This document shows, one piece after another, positions 41,117-49,194 of a stretch of 49,194 nt of DNA (position 1 is the stretch's first letter; each line of letters starts with the position of its first letter). Source of the DNA: Mordavella massiliensis (GTDB lineage: Bacteria > Bacillota > Clostridia > Lachnospirales > Lachnospiraceae); contig NZ_JACJLV010000016.1 in the NCBI RefSeq assembly GCF_016902415.1, positions 1 to 49,194 on the forward strand. Reading direction: 5' to 3'. The position numbers were made by a program, and so were the translations under genes. The notes under the pieces were generated by a model, which saw only the letters and a list, made by a program, of their open reading frames with translations, was not told the origin of the DNA and ran no database searches.

Positions 41117-41974
41117 ATGAAGGTTGTTTTACAGAGGTATCATGGGCTGGGAAATGATTATCTGGTGTTTGATCCGAACAAGAATGAGCTGGAGCTGACG
41201 CCGGAGAATGTGAGGCTGATCTGCGACCGGAATGCGGGTCTTGGATCGGACGGTGTGCTGGAGGGCCCGGTGCTCCGGGAGGGCGGCATGTATGTGAAGG
41301 TGTGGAATCCGGACGGCAGTGAGTCGGAGACCAGTGGAAATGGTGTGCGGATTTTTGCGAAGTATCTGAAGGACGCAAGCTATGTCCAGAAGAAGCATTT
41401 TACGTTATATACGGGAAATGGCCCGGTGGATGTGACCTTCCTGAATGAGGACGGAAGCCGTCTGCGTGTCTCTATGGGGAAACTGTCGTTCTGGAGTGAT
41501 GATATCCCGGTGACCGGCGAGCGCAGGGAAGTGATCAACGAGGATATGGTTTTTGGCAGAACGCTGTATCCGGTGACCTGTGTTTCTATCGGGAATCCGC
41601 ATTGCGTGATACCGATGCGGGAGATTTCCAAGCCACTGGTGTGCAAGATTGGTGATTATGCTGAAATTGCAAGATATTTCCCGAACCGGATCAATACGCA
41701 GATCATGAAGGTGCTTGACAAAGAGCATGTGGCTATCGAGATTTATGAGCGCGGAGCCGGCTATACCCTGGCTTCTGGTACCGGAGCCTGTGCGGCGGCC
41801 GGTGTTGCCTATAAGCTTGGTATGACAGGCAGCAAGGTGATCGTGCACATGCCGGGCGGAGACCTGCAGGTGGAGATCGAGGATGACTGGAGTGTATTTA
41901 TGACCGGCGACGTATTTTATGTGGCAAAACTGACGCTGAGCAATGAATTCACAGAGAAACTGAGAAATGCATAA
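41117..41974 (+). CDS. dapF: Diaminopimelate epimerase homologue with both catalytic Cys replaced by Ser
   Basis: A 285-residue DapF-fold protein. Substrate-contact motifs are kept: YHGLGNDYLVFD at the N-terminus, WNPDGSESE, IGNPHCVIP, FPNRINTQ and YERGAGYTLASGTGACAA. The family's two catalytic cysteines normally sit in a CGNG and an ACGTGACA motif. Here they read TSGNG (Ser73, codon AGT) and ASGTGACA (Ser220, codon TCT). A true DapF interconverts LL- and meso-diaminopimelate using this cysteine pair, so epimerase activity is doubtful or much altered. The ATG at 41117 follows TCGGAGG. It is a monocistronic gene ended by a strong terminator. The name is by homology only. Confidence 0.85.
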   Translation: MKVVLQRYHGLGNDYLVFDPNKNELELTPENVRLICDRNAGLGSDGVLEGPVLREGGMYVKVWNPDGSESETSGNGVRIFAKYLKDASYVQKKHFTLYTGNGPVDVTFLNEDGSRLRVSMGKLSFWSDDIPVTGERREVINEDMVFGRTLYPVTCVSIGNPHCVIPMREISKPLVCKIGDYAEIARYFPNRINTQIMKVLDKEHVAIEIYERGAGYTLASGTGACAAAGVAYKLGMTGSKVIVHMPGGDLQVEIEDDWSVFMTGDVFYVAKLTLSNEFTEKLRNA

Positions 41975-41996
41975 GATGATACAATAAGATCTGGCG

Positions 41997-42025
41997 GGGA
42001 CATGCGGCAAGCATGTCCCTTTTTT
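41997..42025 (+). terminator. Terminator after the dapF-like gene
   Basis: GGGACATGC (41997-42005) pairs with GCATGTCCC (42011-42019) around GGCAA, followed by a T-run. Confidence 0.88.
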
Positions 42026-42069
42026 GTATAGCGGCAAACCGGCGTACGGGCGTGGCTTTACACTCTTCG

Positions 42070-42098
42070 TTGTACTATCCGGCTGCCCGTGTTAAAAT
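42070..42098 (+). promoter_or_regulatory. Promoter of the addBA operon
   Basis: TTGTAC (42070-42075) and TAAAAT (42093-42098) are 17 bp apart with an extended TG at 42090-42091. Confidence 0.65.
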
Positions 42099-42161
42099 AA
42101 AGCTGTTAAATGCTTCAAAAGTACGACACGTAAGTTTTGGATGCGAACACAGGGAGGAATT

Positions 42162-45100
42162 ATGGCGCTTCAGTTTATTTTTGGCCCGGCGGGATCGGGG
42201 AAATCTTATACATTGTATCAGGACGTGATCCGGGAATCGATGGAGCATCCGGAGCAGAATTTTATCGTGCTGGTGCCGGAGCAGTTTACCATGCAGACGC
42301 AGAAGGATCTGGTCAGCATGCACCCGCGCCGCGGCATTATGAATATTGATGTTTTGAGCTTTGCGCGGCTTTCCTACCGGGTATTTGAAGAGACGGGCGG
42401 AGGAAGCCTGCCGGTTCTGGACGATGAAGGGAAAAATCTCATCCTTCGCAAGATCGCCGGAGATTATGAGGAAGAGTTGAAGGTTCTGCGGGGAAATATG
42501 AAGAAGCTTGGCTGCATCAGCGAGGTGAAATCGGTTCTTTCGGAGTTTGCCCAGTATGATATCGGGGAAGAGGAGATCCTTACGGTGATGGAGTCGGCCG
42601 GAAAAGAGTCGAGGCTCTATTATAAGCTGCAGGATCTTTTGCTTTTGTACCGCGGGTTTTCGGACTATCTGAAAAGCCGCTATATTACCAAGGAAGAACT
42701 TCTGGATGTTTTGTGCCGGGAAGTGCCGGGATCAGAAATGTTAAAAAACAGTACCGTGGTATTGGACGGATTTACCGGGTTTACACCGGTACAGAACCGG
42801 CTTTTGCTGGAACTTTTAAAGCATTGCCGGAAAGTCTGCGTGACAGTTACCATGGATGACCGGGAAGATCCGTTTTCCTACCGGCATCCTTATCAGCTGT
42901 TCGCGTTAAGTAAGCAGATGGCTTCCACGCTGGTCAGTCTTGCCGGGGAGGCGAAGACAGAGATCCTTACGCCTGTTTTTCTTTATGACGGGACGCCCCG
43001 GCGCTTCCGGCAGAATCCGCCCCTTGCGTTCCTGGAGCGGAATCTGTTCCGTTACGGGGCGGAAAGTTTTTCCGGCAGCCAGCAGGCGGTTACGCTCCAT
43101 GTGGCAAGAAATCCCAGAGCCGAGGCCTTTGCGGCGGCCGGGCGGGTCCGGGAGCTGGTGCGAAAACACGGCTGCCGTTACCGGGAGATCGGTGTGATCG
43201 TAAGCGACATGAGCGCCTACGGAGACTACCTGAAGCGGGCTTTTGAACTTTATGACATTCCGGTATTTATGGACCAGAAAAAAAGCATTCTGCTCAATCC
43301 TTTTGTGGAATATATCCGAAGCCTTCTGTCCATGGCAGAACAGAATTTTACAGAAGAAAGCGTTTTTCGTTTTCTGCGGACCAATCTGTCGGGATTTACA
43401 AGAGACGAAACGGACAGCCTGGAAAATTATGTGACAGGTCTGGGGATCAAAGGATACAAACGCTGGCAGCAGCGCTGGATCCGGCGGCTGAAAACAACTA
43501 CAGAGGAAGACCTGGAATTATTTAACCACTGCAGGGTACAGATGGTAGAAAAAGTGGACGGCCTGATGTTCGTGTTAAAGCAGCGGAAAAAAACGGTGCG
43601 GGATATTACGATGGCCCTGTATGAGTTTATGGTAAAAGAAAATCTGCAGGTCAGGCTGAAAGAAAGAGAAGAAGCATTTCAGGCAAAGGGCGAGCAGGCT
43701 CTGGCCAGAGAATACGCGCAGATTTACCGGATCGTGATCGAACTGTTTGATAAATTCGTAGAACTTCTGGGCGATGAACCGGTGAGCCTGAAAGAATATG
43801 GCAAACTTCTGGACGCGGGCCTGGAGGAGGCAAGGGTGGGAGTGATCCCGCCAAGTCCGGATCAGGTGGTGGCGGGAGACATGCAAAGGACCAGGCTGAA
43901 AGATATAAAAGCGCTGATCTTTGTGGGGGCAAATGATGCCTGGCTGCCGGGAAATCTTCTCCGGACCGGCCTTTTGTCGGAAAGAGACCGGGACAGATTT
44001 ACCAGGGAAAAGATCCCGTTAGCGCCCGGCGGCAAAGAGAGAACCTACGAACAGAAATTTTATTTATATCTGAACCTTACCAAACCTTCGGAGAAACTGG
44101 ATATTTTTTACAGCAAAGTGTCTTCGGACGGAAAAAGTCTGCGGCCCTCCTATCTGATCCAGGAAATCCGGAAATTATATCCGGACCTTGTGGTGACGGA
44201 TGAGGAAACCATCGGATTTGCAGAGCGGGAATGGACGGAAATGCTTGGCATGAAAGAATGGATCCGGGGAATCCAGGATGTCAGAAACGGCGTCTTAAGT
44301 ATGGACGGCTGGATGGAACTCTACCGCAGATACCGGAAGGATCCGGCATGGCAGGAAGAAGTAGAACGGCTCCTGGATGCCGGCTTTTACAGAAGGACGT
44401 CGGAAATGCTGACCGGGGAGACGGCCAGTCGGCTGTATGGGGAGAAGTTTGAAGACAGTATTACCCGGATCGAACGGTTCTCTGCCTGCGCCTTTTCGCA
44501 TTTCCTGACTTATGGCCTTCGCCTGCGGGAACGGGAGACCTATGACTTTCAGGCGGTGGACCTGGGAAATATCTGTCACGGGGCGCTGGAGCGCTTTTCG
44601 GAAAAGGTGGAGCATTCGGGGAAGGACTGGATCAGGCTCACCGGGGAAGAACGGGAGGCCTATATTGATGCGAGTGTGGAGGAGACGGTGACCGATTATG
44701 GCAACAGCGTCCTTTACAGCAGCGCCCGCAATGCATACATGATCGTGCGCATCAAGAAGATGCTGGAGCGGACGGTCTGGGCGCTGACCAGACAGCTGGA
44801 GGCGGGAGATTTCCGGCCTGCTGCCTATGAGATGCGCTTCCGGGGCGGAAAGATCGACCGGATCGATACCTGTGCCGGGGAAGATAAGGTCTACGTGAAG
44901 GTGGTGGACTATAAGACCGGGAAAAAGGCCTTTGATGTGACTGCTCTCTATCACGGACTGCAGCTGCAGCTGATGGTATATCTGGACGCAGCCGTACAGA
45001 TGGCGGAGAAGAGATATCCCGGCCGTGAAGTGATCCCTGCCGGCGTATTTTATTACCGGATCGATGATCCCCTGGTAAAAAAACAGGGAGAGGATGAAAC

Positions 45101-45542
45101 AGTAGAAGAAAGCATTTTAAAAGAATTGAAGCCGGACGGGGTGATCAACTGCAAAGACGAGGTGCTCTCCCATCTGGACCGGAACCGGGAGGGGGAATCC
45201 CTTGCGGTTCCGCTGAAATATAATAAAAACGGAAGCCTGTCCAAAACCTCCAGGGCTGTTTCGGAGGAAGAATTTATGGTGATGATGGAGCATGCTGTCC
45301 ACAAGGTGAAAAAGGTCCATCAGGAAATCCTTTCCGGGGAGATCGGGATCCACCCCTACCGGAAAGGACAGGAGACAGGCTGTGATTACTGCAGCTACCG
45401 GAATATCTGCGGATTTGACACCCGGATCGACGGGTATGATTACCGGCAGCTTAGGAAAATGAGCCTGGAAGAAGCGATTGCGGCAATGAAAGGAGAGAGA
45501 CAGGCATGGGAGTCATCTGGACCGAAGAACAACAGAAAGTAA
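42162..45542 (+). CDS. addB: ATP-dependent helicase/nuclease subunit B (AddB/RexB)
   Basis: A 1126-residue subunit of the double-strand-break resection enzyme AddAB. The N-terminal Walker A-like IFGPAGSGKSYTLY opens the protein, followed by IVLVPEQFTMQTQKDLV. The C-terminal nuclease domain has VVDYKTGKKAFD. The four iron-sulfur cysteines are one in FSACAFSHF and three in GCDYCSYRNICGFD. AddB binds the recombination hotspot sequence in other species and cuts the 5' strand. The ATG at 42162 follows GGGAGGAAT; an upstream in-frame ATG at 42141 is disfavoured. It overlaps addA by 37 bp, indicating coupled synthesis. Confidence 0.95.
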   Translation: MALQFIFGPAGSGKSYTLYQDVIRESMEHPEQNFIVLVPEQFTMQTQKDLVSMHPRRGIMNIDVLSFARLSYRVFEETGGGSLPVLDDEGKNLILRKIAGDYEEELKVLRGNMKKLGCISEVKSVLSEFAQYDIGEEEILTVMESAGKESRLYYKLQDLLLLYRGFSDYLKSRYITKEELLDVLCREVPGSEMLKNSTVVLDGFTGFTPVQNRLLLELLKHCRKVCVTVTMDDREDPFSYRHPYQLFALSKQMASTLVSLAGEAKTEILTPVFLYDGTPRRFRQNPPLAFLERNLFRYGAESFSGSQQAVTLHVARNPRAEAFAAAGRVRELVRKHGCRYREIGVIVSDMSAYGDYLKRAFELYDIPVFMDQKKSILLNPFVEYIRSLLSMAEQNFTEESVFRFLRTNLSGFTRDETDSLENYVTGLGIKGYKRWQQRWIRRLKTTTEEDLELFNHCRVQMVEKVDGLMFVLKQRKKTVRDITMALYEFMVKENLQVRLKEREEAFQAKGEQALAREYAQIYRIVIELFDKFVELLGDEPVSLKEYGKLLDAGLEEARVGVIPPSPDQVVAGDMQRTRLKDIKALIFVGANDAWLPGNLLRTGLLSERDRDRFTREKIPLAPGGKERTYEQKFYLYLNLTKPSEKLDIFYSKVSSDGKSLRPSYLIQEIRKLYPDLVVTDEETIGFAEREWTEMLGMKEWIRGIQDVRNGVLSMDGWMELYRRYRKDPAWQEEVERLLDAGFYRRTSEMLTGETASRLYGEKFEDSITRIERFSACAFSHFLTYGLRLRERETYDFQAVDLGNICHGALERFSEKVEHSGKDWIRLTGEEREAYIDASVEETVTDYGNSVLYSSARNAYMIVRIKKMLERTVWALTRQLEAGDFRPAAYEMRFRGGKIDRIDTCAGEDKVYVKVVDYKTGKKAFDVTALYHGLQLQLMVYLDAAVQMAEKRYPGREVIPAGVFYYRIDDPLVKKQGEDETVEESILKELKPDGVINCKDEVLSHLDRNREGESLAVPLKYNKNGSLSKTSRAVSEEEFMVMMEHAVHKVKKVHQEILSGEIGIHPYRKGQETGCDYCSYRNICGFDTRIDGYDYRQLRKMSLEEAIAAMKGERQAWESSGPKNNRK

Positions 45543-48500
45543 TCCGTCTTAAGAACCGGAATATCCTGGTCTCGGCGGCCGCGGGCTCCGGAAAAACAGC
45601 GGTGCTGGTAGAGCGGATCATTACCATGCTGACCCGGGCGGAAGATCCGGTGTCAGTGGATGAACTGCTGATCGTTACCTTTACAGAGGCGGCTGCCGCA
45701 GAGATGAAGGAGAGGATCCGCCAGGCGATTGAACAAAAGCTTGGCGAGCAGCCGGATAACGAGCATCTGAAACAGCAGGCGACTCTGATCCACAATGCCC
45801 AGATCACTACGATCCACAGCTTCTGTCTGGGCGTGATCCGGGATCATTTCCATGCGATCACGCTGGACCCGGGATTCCGTGTCGGGGAAGAGGGCGAATT
45901 GAAACTGATGCAGCAGGACGTCCTGCGAAAGATGCTGGAAGAAAAATATCAGGAAGGAGATCCGGAGTTTCTGGATTTCATATCTTCTTACAGCGGAACC
46001 AGAAGCGACCGCAGGCTGGAAGAGTGGATCCTGAAGATCTATGAGTTTTCCAGAAGCTACCCGGATGCCTCTGGATGGCTTCTGGACTGCGTGCAGGCGT
46101 ATGCGGCGAAAACGCCGGAGGAATTTGAACAGTCCGGGATCGCGGCAAAGATCCGGGAACGGGTACGCCAGTATCTGAAGGATGTCCGGCTGCTCCTGAA
46201 GTCTGCCCTGGAAGTCTGCCTGGAGCCTGACGGCCCGGCTGTCTACGAGGAGACCATCTGCCTGGATCTTCAGATGGTATCAGAGCTTGAGAAGGCCGAA
46301 ACCTGGCAGGAACTTCAGGAAAAGATGGCAAAGCTGTCATTTCCAAGGCTTGCGCCAAACCGGAAAAAAGAAGTGGATCCGGGGAAAGCGGATTTTGTAA
46401 AAAATGCCCGGGCCGGGGCAAAGGAATTGCTGGAAGACCTGAAGGAACAGTATTTTTATCAGGACATGGAAGAAATGTTGAAAGATTTTCAGGTCTGCCT
46501 GCCGGCGGTGCGTGAACTGACAGGACTTGCGTCGCTTTTTGCGCAGAATTATCAGACAGAAAAACAGAATCAGAATCTGATCGATTTTTCCGACATGGAG
46601 CAGTATGCCCTTCAGATCCTGACAGAAAAAAAGGACGGAATCTTCGTACCTTCTGCGATCGCCGGGGAATACCGGCAGCAGTACCGGGAGATTATGATCG
46701 ACGAATATCAGGACAGCAACCTGCTTCAGGAGACGATCCTGACCAGTGTTTCCAGGGTGTCAAAGGGAACCTTTAACATTTTCATGGTAGGAGATGTGAA
46801 GCAGAGCATTTATCGTTTCCGCCTGTCCAGACCGGAACTGTTTATGGAAAAGTTCCATACCTATGATCTTAAGGACAGCAGGACGCAGCGGATCGATCTT
46901 CATAAAAATTTCCGCAGCCGGCCGGAGGTGCTTTCCAGTGTGAATCAGCTGTTCCGGCAGATCATGGCGGAGGATCTGGGCGGGATCACCTATGATGACG
47001 AGGCCGCCCTGTATCCAGGCGCCTCTTTCCCGGAATCGCCGGATCCGGAGACGGAAGTGCTGGTGCTGGAGATACCGGAAAAGGAAGAACAGGAAGAGGC
47101 AAGAAAAATGGAAGCCCGCATGATCGCAGGCAGGATCCGCCGTCTTCTGGCCGAAGGAAAGGTGACGGATAAGGAGACCGGGGAACTTCGCAGGGTGAAA
47201 TATTCGGATATCGTGATCCTGACCCGCAGTATCCAGGGGTATGCGGATACATTTGCAGAGGTGCTGAACCAGGAAGGGATCCCGGCCCACGCAGGCAGTA
47301 AAGAAGGATATTTCGGATCCAGGGAGATCGGCATTCTTCTGGATTACCTGCGCATACTGGATAACCGGCAGCAGGATATTCCTCTGGCCGGCGTCCTTGC
47401 TTCGCCCATCGGCGGTTTTTGTGAGGAAGAACTGGCAAAGATCCGGAGCGCCTACCCGGAACTTCCGTTTTATCAGGCGGTCGTCTGTTACGGGCAGGAG
47501 GAAAAGGGTGAAGAAACAATCCGGGAGAAGCTTAGAAAAGTTCTGGGTCAGATGGAGGATTTCCGGGAGCAGGTTCCCTATACGCCGATCCACGAACTTC
47601 TCTGGAAGATCCTGGATGAGACGGGATTCGGGGACTATATGGCCGCCATGCCGGGAGGAGCGGTCCGAAGGGCCAATCTGGAAATGCTGATCGAGCGGGC
47701 GAGGATATTTGAGTCAGCCAGTTATAAAGGATTGTTTCATTTTGTCCGTTACATGGAACAGCTGCAAAAGTATCACGTAGATTACGGGGAAGCCAGTGTG
47801 GAGGATGAGCAGTCGGACACCGTGCGGATCATGACGATCCACAAAAGTAAGGGGCTGGAGTTCCCGGTGGTGTTTGCGGCAGGCATGGGCAAGCGGTTCA
47901 ACCTGCAGGATGCAAGGAGCAGCGTAGCCCTCCATATGGGAATGGGGATCGGACTGGACGCCGTGCGTCTGGAAGACCGGACGAAAATACCAAGTCTGGT
48001 CAAAAAAGTCATTCAGAAAGAAGAAGCGCTGGACAGCCTGGGGGAAGAACTCCGGGTGTTGTATGTGGCGCTGACCCGGGCCAGAGAAAAACTGATCCTG
48101 ACAGGAACGCTTTCCGGCGCAGGGGATAAAGTTGCAGCCTTCCGGAAAGAAAGCCGGCAGGAAACGCTGTCCTTTGCACGGCGGAGCAGTGCAGTCACCT
48201 ACTGGGACTGGATCCTTCCGGCCGCCGCGGGCTGTGAGGCGGACGCTCCGCTAACGATCCGGGTCATCACTCCGGAAGAACTTCTGGCAGAATCCTGTGC
48301 AGAGGAAGCGGCCGGGCGGTTTACCAGAGAGGCGCTGGAAGAGTGGGCAGATGAAGGGGAGACGGATCCTGAGAAGATCCGCGCGATGGAGGAACAGTTC
48401 TCTTATCAGTACCCCTACCTGCAAAGCCCCAGGCAAAAAATGAAATTTACGGTGTCGGAATTGAAAAAACGCGCATATCTGTTAGAAAGCGATGACGCGT

Positions 48501-49108
48501 CGGACGAGGCGTGGGAGATGGGGGAAGTCCTTTACGAGGAGCCGGAGGTTGTGCCCCTTCTGTCGGCATTTCTGAAAGAGGAAGAGCCGCTTACAGGCGC
48601 GTCCAGAGGAACCGCTTATCACCGGGTGATGGAACTTCTGGATTTTGCGGCGGATGAGAGCCGGAAAGGGATCGAAGACGCTCTGGAGAACTGGACGGAA
48701 CAGGGAAAGATGACAAAAGAGATGGCAGCCTGCATCCGGCCGGAAGAGATCCTGAAGTTTCTGGAATCTTCCTGCGGCCGGAGGATGAAACAGGCGGCTG
48801 GAAACCGCCGGCTTTACCGGGAGCAGCCCTTTGTGCTGGGCATAGAGGCTGGGGAGGTCTACCCTCAGGAGCAGGAGGGAGAACTTCTGCTGGTGCAGGG
48901 AATCATTGACGTCTGGTTTGAGGAAGAAGACGGACTGGTGGTCCTGGATTACAAGACGGATCAGGTTGATTCTCCAGAGAAACTGACGGAGAAATATCAC
49001 GCCCAGCTGGATTATTACGCAAGGGCGCTGGAACAGCTGACCGGTAAAAAAGTAAAAGAAAAGATCATTTATTCCTTTACGCTGAAACAGGAGATAAGGC
49101 TTCCATAG
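45506..49108 (+). CDS. addA: ATP-dependent helicase/nuclease subunit A (AddA)
   Basis: A 1200-residue SF1A helicase-nuclease partner of AddB. Seen: Q-motif region TEEQQKVIRLKNRNILVSAAAGSGKTAVLVERI (Walker A), LIVTFTEAAAAEMKERIRQ, the DEYQDSN box (Walker B), FMVGDVKQSIYRFRLSRPELF, TIHKSKGLEFPVVFAAGMGKRFN and LYVALTRAREKL. The C-terminal nuclease domain has YHRVMELLDF, QGIIDVWFEEEDGLVVLDYKTDQVDS, giving the metal-binding Asp and Lys. Length is typical. It is the second gene of the addBA operon and is followed by a terminator. Confidence 0.96.
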   Translation: MGVIWTEEQQKVIRLKNRNILVSAAAGSGKTAVLVERIITMLTRAEDPVSVDELLIVTFTEAAAAEMKERIRQAIEQKLGEQPDNEHLKQQATLIHNAQITTIHSFCLGVIRDHFHAITLDPGFRVGEEGELKLMQQDVLRKMLEEKYQEGDPEFLDFISSYSGTRSDRRLEEWILKIYEFSRSYPDASGWLLDCVQAYAAKTPEEFEQSGIAAKIRERVRQYLKDVRLLLKSALEVCLEPDGPAVYEETICLDLQMVSELEKAETWQELQEKMAKLSFPRLAPNRKKEVDPGKADFVKNARAGAKELLEDLKEQYFYQDMEEMLKDFQVCLPAVRELTGLASLFAQNYQTEKQNQNLIDFSDMEQYALQILTEKKDGIFVPSAIAGEYRQQYREIMIDEYQDSNLLQETILTSVSRVSKGTFNIFMVGDVKQSIYRFRLSRPELFMEKFHTYDLKDSRTQRIDLHKNFRSRPEVLSSVNQLFRQIMAEDLGGITYDDEAALYPGASFPESPDPETEVLVLEIPEKEEQEEARKMEARMIAGRIRRLLAEGKVTDKETGELRRVKYSDIVILTRSIQGYADTFAEVLNQEGIPAHAGSKEGYFGSREIGILLDYLRILDNRQQDIPLAGVLASPIGGFCEEELAKIRSAYPELPFYQAVVCYGQEEKGEETIREKLRKVLGQMEDFREQVPYTPIHELLWKILDETGFGDYMAAMPGGAVRRANLEMLIERARIFESASYKGLFHFVRYMEQLQKYHVDYGEASVEDEQSDTVRIMTIHKSKGLEFPVVFAAGMGKRFNLQDARSSVALHMGMGIGLDAVRLEDRTKIPSLVKKVIQKEEALDSLGEELRVLYVALTRAREKLILTGTLSGAGDKVAAFRKESRQETLSFARRSSAVTYWDWILPAAAGCEADAPLTIRVITPEELLAESCAEEAAGRFTREALEEWADEGETDPEKIRAMEEQFSYQYPYLQSPRQKMKFTVSELKKRAYLLESDDASDEAWEMGEVLYEEPEVVPLLSAFLKEEEPLTGASRGTAYHRVMELLDFAADESRKGIEDALENWTEQGKMTKEMAACIRPEEILKFLESSCGRRMKQAAGNRRLYREQPFVLGIEAGEVYPQEQEGELLLVQGIIDVWFEEEDGLVVLDYKTDQVDSPEKLTEKYHAQLDYYARALEQLTGKKVKEKIIYSFTLKQEIRLP

Positions 49109-49113
49109 AACAG

Positions 49114-49138
49114 AAGGCCGGCAGATGCCGGTCTTTTT
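49114..49138 (+). terminator. Terminator of addBA
   Basis: AAGGCCGGCA (49114-49123) pairs with TGCCGGTCTT (49126-49135, one G-U), followed by TTT. Confidence 0.75.
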
Positions 49139-49163
49139 GTTTGTGCTTTTTTACAGATACTTG

Positions 49164-49194
49164 TTGACAAACTATATTATACAACATATAATAT
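49164..49194 (+). promoter_or_regulatory. Full-consensus promoter overlapping a palindrome at the right edge
   Basis: TTGACA (49164-49169), 17 bp, TATAAT (49187-49192) is the exact sigma-A consensus. The inverted repeat ATATTATA (49174-49181) and TATAATAT (49187-49194) covers the -10, so a repressor bound there would block it. The gene served lies beyond the window. Confidence 0.8.

Noticed and set aside
41996-42025. Another copy of the palindromic element family
   Set aside because: It is an ordinary terminator with a T-run and no conserved tail.

Overview
The window looks like chromosomal DNA from a strictly anaerobic, low-to-medium GC Firmicute, most likely a gut Lachnospiraceae (Clostridia). 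Supporting evidence includes two double-cubane-cluster (HgdB-like) reductases with an ATPase activator, a tmRNA whose CCA is not encoded, AddAB rather than RecBCD, a YtvI-like sporulation membrane protein, a CIRCE/HrcA operator, and purine synthesis ended by a PurO-like cyclohydrolase plus a stand-alone AICAR formyltransferase. The genus cannot be fixed by eye. No insertion sequence, prophage, CRISPR array, rRNA or tRNA was seen.

Layout. 1-3.7 kb: a phased array of short half-sites, a VOC protein, a PucR regulator with a MATE exporter, and a decayed DUF917 gene facing PucR. 3.7-7.2 kb: cytidylate-kinase-like protein, class V cysteine desulfurase-like enzyme, double-cubane reductase 1 and a DUF3343 Se/S-carrier-like protein. 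7.2-10.9 kb: iron alcohol dehydrogenase and aldehyde dehydrogenase (minus strand), divergent from a Cof-type HAD phosphatase. 10.9-14.7 kb: 19-bp tandem repeats, a DUF2975 membrane protein with a YozG-like regulator, greA, double-cubane reductase 2 and its activator. 14.8-17.8 kb: thiM-thiE-HAD-thiD. 17.9-25.6 kb: rarA, DUF3841, PurO-like and PurH-like enzymes, glmM, YitT, enolase. 25.7-31.8 kb: secG, rnr, smpB, a small acidic protein, two Hsp20 genes under CIRCE control, ytvI-like gene and ssrA (tmRNA). 31.9-36.3 kb: two-component system, hisH-hisF, ung. 36.4-40.1 kb: an atypical P1B-ATPase, a TPR lipoprotein, hflX. 40.1-49.1 kb: AraC regulator, a DapF homologue, addB-addA, and at the right edge a consensus promoter over a palindrome.

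Genes that plausibly work together: RNase R, SmpB and tmRNA are a ribosome-rescue and RNA-decay set within 6 kb; ThiM, ThiE and ThiD are the thiamin salvage core; AddA and AddB form one nuclease-helicase; the alcohol and aldehyde dehydrogenases form a two-step redox module; reductase 2 and its activator form an ATP-driven electron-transfer pair that might also serve reductase 1.

Most worth a second look: (1) a DapF homologue in which both catalytic cysteines are serine; (2) a P1B-ATPase with CPT in place of CPC and Glu where the zinc pumps carry Asp; (3) a family of palindromic intergenic elements with compensatory stem changes, three of which lie beside the two double-cubane loci; (4) a reductase, desulfurase and Se/S-carrier locus; (5) a 52-bp-periodic array of inverted half-sites at the left edge. 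Each rests on reading the sequence by eye; no searches were run.
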